A stretch of 64,000 nt of DNA from NCBI RefSeq assembly GCF_031143425.1, contig NC_090448.1, positions 533,962,313 through 534,026,312 on the forward strand, read 5' to 3'. The stretch is from Pleurodeles waltl. Lineage: Eukaryota > Chordata > Amphibia > Caudata > Salamandridae. Both the position numbers and the translations under genes were made by a program. This document shows, one piece after another, positions 9,650 through 20,655 of the stretch. The notes beneath the pieces were generated by a model that made no database searches, was not told the DNA's origin, and saw only the letters and a program-made list of their open reading frames with translations. Within the stretch, counting starts at the first letter, position 1, and the number at the start of each line of letters is the position of its first letter.

Positions 9650-12110
9650 ACATATGATGCGGGTGTGGACCAGTCTGAGTGTGAAGCAGTTGAAATGCCT
9701 GTTTCTGGAAAGGATAGCTGTACAACTGATGTCTTCCCAAATATTGAGGGTGCGGTTTGCACCAAATGTGTGCTAGTTGAGTTATCGGTTCCTATGGGGT
9801 GTAGAACTATAGTCAGTATCCTCTCTGAAGACTCCATGCCCAGGCAGGATGATCAAGGTATTACACCCATTTTCTTTAGTGAAATTATTAAACCTATTGA
9901 CAGGTTCATTCCTAATGATGCCCCATGCCTAGATAAGATTCCTGGGGACCTTTTTAAGGCACACAAGGATATATGGTGCCCCCTACTCTCTTCTTTGTAT
10001 TTTAATGCCTTACATGGTGCCTTATATGGTGGCTCCCCTATGCCTCCTTCTTGGGCCGAGGCAGAGATAATCCTCATTTTTAAAAAGGGATCAAGGTCTC
10101 TTTCTTTCAACTATAATCCCCATTTTTAAAAAGGGCTCAAGGTCTGTTTCTTTCACCTATCGGCCAATCAGCTTGACAACTCCCAGGAACTTTTTAGTTC
10201 AATTGTGTTGGATAGATTACATGATTCGATGGAAGATGTGGGCAGGCTTCAGGGACGAGACCAGCAACGTAGATCAGGTGTTTTTACCTTCAATTAGTCT
10301 ACTGGAAATATGTCACCCTGAAGGCGGCCAGTTTTATGTTGTCTTTGTTGACCTTTGTTCAACTTTCAACCTCATACCATTGTTCTAAATACCTTGCTGA
10401 AGCTGTTATTAAGCTCCACTCCAATAATTTTGCTCAGGTCAGATGAGGGCCTCCGGGTGAGCTGACAACTCCCATTCCAGTCACTCAATGTGGAAGGCAA
10501 GGATGTCTGCTAGCCCTGGCCCTTTTTCTTTCATATAGCAATTATTTGATGGTCAAACTTGGGTTGTGTGATAATGATGCCCCAAGTCTTGTCAACGGAA
10601 GGGTTCCATCACCCATTTTTACAGATGACACCCTTTTAATTTCAAAATCCCCAAAGGGTATCCAAAAGCTTCTGAATCAAGTTGGAAACTTCTGCAAGCA
10701 GGGAGGCATGGAGATTAATCTTACTAAAACTAAGGATATGGGTCTTTAATCCCTGCCCATAGGCTTCCTCCCACCCAGTTCTAAATGGTGTGCCCCTGTA
10801 AATAGTTGCACATTTGATTATTTAGAGGTCACGTTTACAGAGTTTGACTGGTCTCCCCATATCCAGAATTATAAATTTAAGTTAGAGCAATACTCGGGGC
10901 TTTGTGAGGGCTTTCCAAGGTTCCACATTTCACCTAGTTTCCCCAGCTCTCTAAATTTACAATCTGCAAGCCCTTGGGGTGTCATTATATGGAGGGGAGC
11001 TCTCCACTCATGGAAACGTAAGCAATTTAGAGCTTGTTGAGAATTGATCCTGTGCCTCGTCACTAATCGCCCCATCAGCACTCCACTCATTCCCCTCCGG
11101 TTAGATTTGGGTCACATATTTCTTATCAATAAAGGTGCCTTGGACCAGTATTGCATTGGAAGATGGTTTGGGCATCCCAGGACTTGTACCACACCGGTTG
11201 GGAGCGGAGAATGTACTGAAAATACCCAGTTCTTCTAAAATCCCATGTTTAAAGGTTTATAAAAAATGCCGACTGACTGAGACGTTATGTGGGAATCTCT
11301 GGTCTACCCCTGAGGCCACCTGTGGGATTTTGAAAACAACACTCTAGGGGCTACATTGGTACTTTATAGATGCTTTGATTTCCAGGAATGGGAGAGTGGG
11401 TTTCCTTACTGCTGCTTTCCTTGAGATTAAAGATGATTACACCTTGGAAAGTTACCTGGATGAAATCAAACCCCTCATTGTACATGAAATTCCAGTTTGC
11501 GACCCTTCCACTTTGTTCAGTCACGGCAAAATAGCAGCGCACTTCCTCAGAGTCAAATGCATTTTGCCTCTTCTATCCCTAGGTGATAGAATCTATCAAC
11601 CATGTTGTAATTTTCTGTCTATATCACCACAGGTACAGAAGTAAGTGGATCTTGCTGCTTTACAGAAATGTAAGGACGAGGGACTACAGATCATAGATCA
11701 GGATTTTGAGAAGCAATATCAGCCAACCTATTGTATTTGTCATCTCCCATTTCTTGTTAACCATGTACAGGACTAGGCAAAAGAAGCTAGACCCTTGCAG
11801 GATACTACTGCAAGACAGTTTTTGTCATACGTACTGATGTGGCTGGCAAATATTGTTAGGGGGTTCCATCATTCTGGGCACCTGACTAAACCATGTCCTA
11901 GTGCTGATAATGAATGAATTTTATCTAATTCTTACTTATCTTCCCATTCTAGGTACATGACTGTACCTTGTTTCTTATGCTGCTATTGAATGAATTTTAT
12001 GTAAATTCACTTATTTATTCTATTGACTGTTTTAACAGTTTTTATTGTATTTTATATTTTTTAAGTGGTTTTATGACGGTCACGCTGAATAAAGATTTAT
12101 GAAATGAGAA
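9650..12110 (+). pseudogene. Non-LTR (LINE) retrotransposon, degenerate reverse transcriptase ORF2
   Basis: Reverse transcriptase of the CR1/L2/Jockey type, which copies element RNA at the target site. 9665-10129 encodes the N-terminal RT blocks ('LDKIPGDLFKAHKDIWCPL', 'PPSWAEAEIILIFKKGSR'), followed by a 'YRPISL' block at 10155-10180 and 'FVDLCSTFN' near 10355. The catalytic motif appears as FTDD at 10618-10629 with 'GMEINLTKTK' behind it. A thumb-like and C-terminal region continues to about 11640 with many stops. A 46-bp tandem duplication at 10076-10167 alters the frame inside the IFKKGSR block. The 3' end near 12090-12112 has AATAAA followed by ATGAAATGAGAAATG short repeats, a usual LINE tail. 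No endonuclease is attached; 6590-6975 may be its upstream part. Confidence 0.75.
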
Positions 12111-12249
12111 ATGAAAAAAGGATGTTAAATTTTATGATCAACAGGTTCTGCCAAATGTCAGCAGTAAACGTTTAACTCACAAAGTCACTTCCAGTCTGTT
12201 CTACTTAGGTAGCATGAGTACCACATGGAATCTGAGAGTTTAAGGACAT

Positions 12250-13080
12250 CATTATGAGTCTGGCGGTTTGTGGACAGCCAGACTCGCAGTGGCGGTAGGT
12301 CCGCTGCGTTCCTGGTGGTCTGACCACCAAATTAAGACCTTGGCTGTCGGACTGCTAGGGGACCGCACCACAGCCAGGAACAAGGGACCAGATGTAGCAA
12401 TGGTTTTACGCATCACAAACAGCGATTTTTGCTGTTTGTGACACGCAAAACCCACATCGCAATGCCCTATTCCCGTTTTGCGAGTTAGTAACCTGGTTAC
12501 CGACTCGCAAAACGGGACTGCGAGTCGCAAATAGGAAGGGGTGTTCACTTTGTGAATGGCCTGGAAAACATTTTTTCATTTTGTAATGCATCTCGTTTTC
12601 CTTTAAGGAAAACGGGCTGAATTACAAAAAAAAAAAAAACTGCTTTATTTAAAAGCAGTCACAGACATGGTGGTCTGTTGTCTCCAGCAGGCCACCATCC
12701 CTGTGAGTGCTGCGAGTCGCAAAGGGGTCGCAAATTGCGACCCACCTCATTAATATTAATGAGGTGGGTCTTTGCGACCCCCTTGCGAGTCGCAGATGGT
12801 GTCAGGGACACCATCCTGCATCCTGAATTGTGACTCGCAAATTGTGAGTCGCTCAGACTCACAATTTGCGAGTCTCAATTCAGGATTTTCCCACATCTGG
12901 CCCAAGGTTCCGAATGGGTTGGTGGCAGTCGAAGTCGTGCTCAGCCACCGCCATGCTGATCACAATTTCACTTTTTGCCAGCCTTTACATGGCCTGGACC
13001 CCACCATAAAAGGGCTGGCAGAAAGCCAATGCTGGGGCCCCCCTGCCCAGCACCTTCAGAATGCAGAATGCAGTACATAA
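12250..13080. mobile_element. Older non-autonomous element split by the insertion at 12384
   Basis: 12250-12383 (GAGTCTGGCGGTTTGTGGAC, GGTGGTCTGACCACC) and 12904-13080 together resemble the reverse complement of the element at 16116-16514. The 12384-12903 element is nested inside. Limits of the older element are approximate and its termini are worn. Confidence 0.45.
12384..12903. mobile_element. Non-autonomous DNA element, GGGCCAGATGTA family, copy 3
   Basis: Left end GGGACCAGATGTAG (one extra A), right end CCCACATCTGGCCC. Internal hairpins include CATTAATATTAATGAGGTGG and TTTTCCTTTAAGGAAAACGGG as in copies 1 and 2. Nested in an older element. No coding capacity. Confidence 0.75.
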
Positions 13081-14360
13081 TGAAATAGTGCTGCAGCTGT
13101 AGGCAGCAAAATGCCTGTCAGAGGCTGGGTAGGGGAGTGGGGTATGGGGATGACACCCCCATTAAAAACAATAAAAGTGAGCAGAAATCAGTGCAGGGCA
13201 AACACTGCCATAGAAAGACAGTTGTGAAATATCTGCAAATATGCAGAACTCATAAACGATTAATTGATAAGCCAAATCTTTTATAGCTCATTCACAATAC
13301 CCAGTGCTGGTAACCCACACAATACCTTCCAAACTCTGTGTCTGGCGTTCACAGGACTTGTAATCTGTGACACAATTTTGGATAGGCCTCTTAAAAATTA
13401 GCTACCTTGAGGGCTTGGTGGAGAATATGATTACTAACACACCACAAACACATGTATATACACAGGCTTAGACACCACACAGACATGCATCCTATCTACC
13501 ACAAACACTCCCAAAACATCACATGCTTCACAAATGCCACCCATATACATGCCATCGGGTAAACAAGGAATGCTTCTTTGGTATGGAATATAACATAGGA
13601 ACTTTGTGAAAGAAAATGCAGTTTACATTTTTTGCCACAGTCTGGAATATATAAATGGTTGTAAATTGAAGACAGGAGTGGTTCCAACTGTACATCCTGT
13701 ACATTTTCTAGGACTACAATAGTACTACAAAAGTAGCCCCTGCAGTTTGTTAACAGTTGCCAGAAACTTCAGTTTGGTGGATACATATAACTTACACTTT
13801 TGGAGTAAATTTATAATCAGATTTTGTGAATATTGGAAACGCAGTAAATTGCTCAAAAGCCTAAGGTATTCAAAAGTGTAAGTTAGCTTTGTGAATGAGG
13901 CCTAACATATTTCTATGTAGCTATGAGTGTGGCAATCATCATGAGGGAATCCCAGTGCCTCTGACCTCGAGGTCCAAGAGTTACTGCTGAGCTTTAAAGT
14001 TTAAAGTTAATCAGGACATTGCATGAGTATTCATCCAGTGTAGAATGATTCTTAGTATTCTAGAGCTCGTAGTTTTCTTTATTCCAGCAAGAATTTCCGA
14101 CTTCGATTACCAGAATTCAATATAAATAAAGGACTCGAAGACTACTGGGAAACCCTTCTTTATCTTTTAACATAAGAATATATAACCACACTTTCAAATA
14201 ATTTGAAGGAAATATTTGGGATTTTATAGACAGTACCTTATTCGAATAGAACCTGCTCCCATGAAGCAGCAGGGAACAGGAGGAAATAAACGTGTGCTGA
14301 CACGCCTTTTATGAGTCTGATAATGTGAGCATGCCTTGATGGTACGTTAACACAGTCTAT
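13081..14360. other. No recognisable gene
   Basis: AT-rich sequence without long open frames or repeat termini that I can identify. Confidence 0.4.
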
Positions 14361-14537
14361 GGGCCTGATTACAACTTTGGAGGAGGTGTTAATCCGTCCC
14401 AAAAGTGACGGTAAAGTGACGGATATACCACCAGCGAGTGGTATATCCGGACTCGTAATACGGCTGGTGGTATATCCGTCACTTTACTGTCACTTTTGGG
14501 ACGGATTACCACCTCCTCCAAAGTTGTAATCAGGCCC
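14361..14537. mobile_element. Hairpin MITE, GGGCCTGATT...AATCAGGCCC
   Basis: A 177-bp near-perfect inverted repeat: the left arm (GGGCCTGATTACAACTTTGG, GGTGTTAATCCGTCCCAAAA, two GTGACGGATATACCACC-type blocks) is mirrored on the right around an ACTCGTAATAC centre. Same family as 28473-28643. The flanking trinucleotides do not match here. Confidence 0.85.
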
Positions 14538-16112
14538 AAAGTTTGTTCGGTAATTGGCGCTGAGTATGTGGTTTTATTTAGTTTGTGTGCTTGGCCTGAA
14601 AATTAGGCCTCAGAAGGCCCCCGAGGTTTTCTTGATTTATTCTGTCCGAGCTTAAGGAATATGAAATGAACACATATGTTCTGTTTGATGTTACTTCATC
14701 AGTTAAGGGGATTTTTCCATTTTCTTGCTGAATATTTTAGGTGGCCATTGAACATGTCTTCTACAAGCTGAACCTTTACAGGTTCGTACTAATTGATACC
14801 TCTCAGATAATGTTTTTTTACACCGCTGTTAATACCACACATATTTGTTGTGTGCTATGTACACAACGATGCTGCATTTACCTAAAGGTGGATGACCTAC
14901 AGAAAGTTTGAGCCAGATGCCTCAGCTAACCCAAAACACGCATTTTTAGGTCAAACCTAGGCAGCGCATATGCATCCTATACCCTCCTTATGACAGTAGC
15001 AGCTCAGGTGGTCCTCCATTGTTTTGAATGAACCTGTAATAACAGACCCCTTGTGGCCTTTTTGTCATGTGTAAACAGATGGTGTCTGTAGATGCTAGCT
15101 GGCAGCCCAATTTGGGGGGTCCCTGTCCCACCCTGCTGCAGCACCATTGTCAGACGCTACTTATTCAGCACTCTCTCTTCCGCTGCCATATGTCTTGCTG
15201 CTTTTAAATTCACTGTTACTCCTGTGAGTATGCTAATTTTTTTAACTTTTGCATCATGGTAAATATACAAGAAGGGCTTAGTAAGCCTTTCCTTTTACCT
15301 TTTCCAGGAAAACGTACTATTTTCATGGAAAAGGTATTTCTCAATTTTGACATCTCTCCAAAATGAAGTTCCATAAGCCAAATTTTTGTCAGGTTGACTT
15401 TTTCATTTTAAGAATTCGTCAAAATAATGGAATTCCATTTGCATTCCATTATCATTGAAAGGCAAAACTGGTTAACTAAGGATTGTTCCACATAATCTAG
15501 TTTTAGATCTTCTTCACCGTTGACTGTCTAGGCAGTGGTAAAAGTGACTTACCACTTCTGCTTTCTAATGATATATTTGTGACAAACGCTTGCATTGTAA
15601 AGGCAAAACTTGGTAAAGGCATGGTATGGTCATGCATACATGGTAAAAGCATTACATTGTAATGTCCACATTGTAAAGGATGTTTCCCGATGCTACAGAT
15701 GCTAAGTAAATGTGCTTCGGCATCTGGCTTCACACTTTAGATCAGTTCTTCAAGGGTTTTAAAAGTTACTTAATAATTTACTATTTATTAAAATATTTCT
15801 GTTTCGTACCCACCATTATCCAATTAGGCCCAGTGGAATACTCTTGCAAATGTTTTTCAAGTGCTATCTGAATGATTCTTAGGTCTTGCCTACAGACAGG
15901 TGTAGCTATCTGACGAGAGCTTCTGTAATCACACATCACACATCACACAACATAAATATTGATACATATACATAATCATACATTCCAATGGATTTGTTGG
16001 CTTTAGGATTTGGCTCATTGGACAGTCCATCAGTGTTAATATTAGCGGAGGACATTTTGCAGTTGTGAAAATTTTAAAAGGAGTGCTTCTCCTCATTCCT
16101 GAAAACACACAC
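14538..16112. other. No recognisable gene
   Basis: Intergenic-type AT-rich sequence. 15590-15690 contains a few dispersed copies of 'attgtaaagg' / 'ggtaaaagcat' but no ordered tandem repeat. Confidence 0.4.
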
Positions 16113-16115
16113 AAA

Positions 16116-16514
16116 GGGGCTGATTATGAGTTCGGCGGACGGTTTCCACCCGTTGGCCTAGTGAGAAACAGCCTACTGCATTGTCTCCAGCTCGTAATTG
16201 AGGGCACCAGCACCCTCGCAATGTTCACTGTCTGCACTGCAATGGTGCATGCCAGGGGGGGCCAAGCACTGCCCATGTCAAGTGCATGGGCAGTCCACAG
16301 GACCCCCTGGGTCCCTCTGCACCCGTTCTCCGCCAGCATTTTCATGGCTTGCAGCACTGCTGTGGTGGATTTGGACTGCCACCACCGCCAGACCACCAAG
16401 ATCTATGATCCTGGTGGAGCTGGTGGTTCTCTGGTGGCCCGACCGCATTGGTGGCGATCTGACCACCATCCACGAGTCTGAGGTCTAGTGACTGCCAGAC
16501 TGGTAATGAGGCCC
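16116..16514. mobile_element. Non-autonomous Harbinger-like element with AAA target duplication
   Basis: Left end GGGGCTGATTATGAG, right end CTGGTAATGAGGCCC, imperfect inverted repeats. The flanking triplet AAA occurs on both sides (16113-16115 and 16515-16517), in line with the 3-bp duplications of Harbinger elements, though AAA is a weak match by nature. Rich in GGTGGT / ACCACC motifs; non-coding. Confidence 0.6.
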
Positions 16515-16517
16515 AAA

Positions 16518-17570
16518 GTCTGCCTGCTCCACCTTCACCCCAACTGCTCGTCCATTGCTCTGACAAAGTCTGCCTGCCTCACCCTCCTGCTCTACTGTTG
16601 AGCTTGAGTGCTACCTGCCGTTAACCTCCTGTGGCAGTGCTGATTATATCCATCCCTATCCTGTTTCACAACTTTTATTTAGTTTTTGATATACTGACAT
16701 AGGCAAAGTGTTACTGACATCAGCAAAGTGTTACCCAGACCATCGCTTTTCATTTATGTGCTCCTGCACACTTTATTTTTCAATTTAATTTACTTTTCCG
16801 ACATGATTGTTGGCTATTTTGGAACAGTAAAGTAAAAAAAAAAACGGGAGATAGTGTCTGGTGCATCTCAACTTATGCGCTCCTCTAGGGGCTCATGTGT
16901 TGTGTTGCATGTGTACACATATCTGGGCATGACAGTCATCTTGGAGTGGTTTTACCGACTATAGCAAAATGTCGGCCCTATGCACATGAGTGCATGTAAT
17001 CACATTCATTCATTCATGCATCAATGTGCCAAAGAAACCCAGCACTGGCCAAGCCAATAGCTCGGCATTCACCTTTTAAATGTGAGACCTATCTTCTTTT
17101 CCAGTGCTTATTTTCTTTTTTTTATTTGGGCTCACCCAGGCATCAAAGTGGATGTGTAATTGATGTTGCTATTGCAGATATGGGTGGACATCTGTCTCCT
17201 TCCCTTTGTTGAGGTCAAGCAATTTCCTCTTGGGCTGATTCAAACATAGGTCATTTCAAGGCAATGTAGCCAAGCCGTCTTCACAGAGTAGACCAGCTGA
17301 AGACTGCATTACATCATTGTTTTAGCATGTGTCCTATGGAACCTAATGTAGGAAAGAAAAACTGGCCCTTTTTCTCCCATATGAGAAGTACAAGACATCC
17401 ACAGTTTGGGTACGGTGAGTATCAAAAGCAAAAAGCTCCCAGGCAGCACTACACCAGCCGCACTATTGACTGCCAGGCCTTGTTACCAACACTGCATCTT
17501 TGCTGGAAAATATATTGGAGGCATTATCCTAACCTTAGGAACAGTATGCCACATTAGAAATATAGATAAT
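16518..17570. other. No recognisable gene
   Basis: No repeat termini or coding similarity identified; short open frames only. Confidence 0.35.
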
Positions 17571-20500
17571 ATTTTTCTGATTAAAACAAGGCCAAAACAA
17601 CAAAAATCTAATCAGTAGAAGATGAGATATCAATTTGTAAAGGTTAAATGGGAAAACTGTGGTTAGTAGTTTATAGTGGTAGAAAGGTTACTGGAGGTCA
17701 CGGGGGACCGGTGCAAATTCAAAATTCAGGCCAACTGCAATGGAGGGTAGGCCGGCTACAGGACCCTCACAGGTTCTGCTGATAAGTACCTTTGTTGGAG
17801 CAATGTGTTGACGGCTCAGAGACGGTGTGTCGATATTTCTGCTGCACTCAAGCAATGCGTTGTCCGTGGGCTCCGTGGAAGTGGATGCGATGCGTCAGCA
17901 GCAGGCCGCACAGAGTGCCATTGTCTGGTTGTGCAGTGGTTAAGCCACAGTAAACCAACAAAGCTATGCCGTTGCAGAACGGTATTCCCTCCTGGCAGCA
18001 CAGCAGTCCTTCTTCCTTGCGGAGTGTCCTTGGTTCCAGTAGAGATCTTACCTGGTGTTGTTTGTGGTCCAGTATTTATACTTTGATGCCCTGATTCTGA
18101 AAGGTGTGAGAAACTTTCAGACCTTCCTTTGAGGTCCACAAGGTCCCTGTCTTGCCCTCCCTGGCTGTTGAGCCGGTCCCTTTAGGAGGATGGAGCACAA
18201 AGCCCTTTTAGGCTGCACACTGCACCCTGAACGACTGCTCGTCATTCAGAAATTCACACTCACTTCTGCTTCCGTGATTCCTGGCATCCTGCGTTCTCTG
18301 CTCTCCACGGTGCCGCAGGCTCTCCCTCAACAGCTCCTGTCCTGCTCCCTTCTTCGTCCTTGTCCCAGCCCTCCACTTCCCAGTGGCCTTCTCATTGGGA
18401 GGCAGGTCTGCTGTCTCTTCATTCACGCTCATTGCGTGCTACAAGAAAGAAGATAAACAAACATTGAAAACCTGGCACATTGTCTTCAAGGCAGTGATGC
18501 ACATATCGAGCTAGTATAATTATTGTTGATACTTATCTGATGTGACTCTTGCGAAATAAAGACCTATCTTCTGAGAGTACCTAAAAAAGTAAAAGAAAGT
18601 AGTCATGAACCAGACAATCATGGCAGAAATATAATTCCTTAATGAACCTGATGATTAAGGTTCCATTGCAATTGCTTTGTATACTTCCTGACACAACTTC
18701 CTGCGTCTTGTTCTGTTCCCCTGGAGTAGTGTTTCTCACCACTTGCACCAATGTATATGGAATAGGTGTAGAGGGTTTAGGCATATCAATTACCTGTATA
18801 TATATATATATCACAGCAATATAGCAGAAGGGAGGATGGGACATCCATAAATACATTGCATATTAATAGATGCTCACATAATAGTTAATTAGGCACTAAT
18901 TCTGTTGCTTACCTTTTAGAAACTGAGAAGAAGATGAGGCAGCTCAGAAGTCCTCCAGTAGCAGTCCGGTGTCCATCAGCTCTTCCCTTCATCCCGGTAG
19001 GCCAGGCTGGATCATCGGTATCTGGTCAGATTGGCCAGCAGGAAAGTTGGGAACTTTCTGCGCATCCATTTTACTCCTGCAAAAAATGTAGGATTGTGAC
19101 ACTGACTCCAGACACACTACAGGCAGTATGCATCCCTTTGTGTGAGGAGAGGCATAGACCTAGTCAGGAGTGTCAGCTCTTTCCACCCATCTAGCCTTGG
19201 ATAACCCATCAGTCTGGTGATGGGCAATCAATATGCAAGTGCCACACCCAAGCAACCTTTGTGTGTGACTGTATAGTGTAAATGCACAATGCCCAGCTGC
19301 CATCTACCCCAGATGTGTATTCCAAGCAGGCAGAAGCATAGAATGTTTATAGTAAGAAAATGGCAACTTTCTAAAAGTGGCATTTTCATACTTAATAATT
19401 CAAAATTAGGGGTGGGTGAGGAAGTCCACTCCCCCAGCGGACTGTGGATTTCCGAAAAACTCTGCAAAGTGAAGCAGAGCAGAGGTTTTTTCTGTCACTC
19501 ACCCATGTTAGGTTGGCGAGCGTGAGCAAGATAAATCGTTAAGTTGGTGCGAGCGAGATTTCTGCTGCTCTTGTTGAGGAAGTTGCCGCTCAAGTAGAAA
19601 ATCTACAGAGGCCGAAAGAAGTTTGCACCCTCTGGGGCTCCGTGTGATACCATTTGCACTAATTTTACAAACCTGGAGAAACTCCTGCAGTGAAAATCAG
19701 TGTGAACAGCACAACATACTCAAACTCCGCCACTCGTGGAACTTTGCATAGCGCAGCAGAATTTTTTCGGCACTTCTCAGAGTTCTGCATTGCAGAACTC
19801 TGCGAACTCTGCCCAGGTCTATTTAAAATCCAACTTCACCATAAGTTGGGATATTTAAATTGTGAGTCCAGGGACACCAAATACCATATTTCTATATTTT
19901 CCCAATTAGAAATTATACTTAAAAGATGTTTTAAGGTAATCCCAATGTTATCCTCTAGGAAAGATAGGACTTGCAATAGCGAAAAACAAATGTAAGAGTT
20001 TTTCACTATCTGCACATGTTAAACTTAAACGTACATGCCCAACTTTTTAAATTAACTGCACTCTGGACTTGGGGCTAACTAGGGCCTACCCTAGGGGTGA
20101 CTTACATGTAATAAAAGGTTTGGGCCGGCAAGTAATTACACTTGCCAGGTTGAAACTGCAGTTTAAAACTTCACACAGGCTCTGAAGTGGCAGGCCTGAG
20201 ACATGTTTGAAAGACTACTGTAGTGGGTGGCACAGTCAGTGCTGCAGGCCCACTAGTAGTATTTAATTTACAGGTCCTGGGCAAAAACAGTGCACTTTAC
20301 TAGGGACTTACAGATAAATTAAATGTGCCAATTGTGGAGAAGCCAGTGTTACCATGAACAGCAGTGGTTCCCAGCCTTTGGTCTGGGGACCCTTAGGGGT
20401 CCGCGTAGCCTCCTCAGGATGTCCAGGACTGCTTAGAAAATCAAATAATATTAACAGATTAGCTTCCCAGCTTTCAGTCTTGACTCAGTGGGGGGTCCCT

Positions 20501-20650
20501 GGATTCCAATAATGATTCTGTGAGGATCCCCAGGTTCCAGTAATGATAAAGTGGGGGTCCACAGAAGTCAAAAGGTTGGGATCCACTGATGTACACAACA
20601 CCTGCACTTTAGCACTGGTCGGCAGTGGTAAAGTACCCAGAATCCTAAAT
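17570..20650. repeat. Older LTR-type interspersed repeat, left part, with internal insertions
   Basis: Matches the solo LTR at 20656-23376 in order: 'aaaacaagnccaaaa-nacaaaaatc' at 17582 (compare 20910), 'ctttctaaaagtggcattttcat' at 19368 (compare 22022), 'ttaaattgtgagtccagggacacc' at 19855, 'ggcctaccctaggggtga' at 20083, and 'gtgctgcaggcccactagtag' at 20240. It resumes after the younger solo LTR at 23382. Roughly 19408-19830 has no counterpart in the younger copy and is probably an insertion. The left limit is uncertain. Confidence 0.55.
20362..20588. mobile_element. hAT-type MITE, CAGTGGTTCCC...CCACTG, copy 1
   Basis: Starts CAGTGGTTCCCAGCC and ends GGTTGGGATCCACTG, the terminal inverted repeat style of hAT elements. 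The flanking 8-mers ATGAACAG (20354-20361) and ATGTACAC (20589-20596) agree at six of eight positions, consistent with a decayed 8-bp duplication. Collinear with the element at 62020. Confidence 0.85.
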
Positions 20651-20655
20651 GTCGG

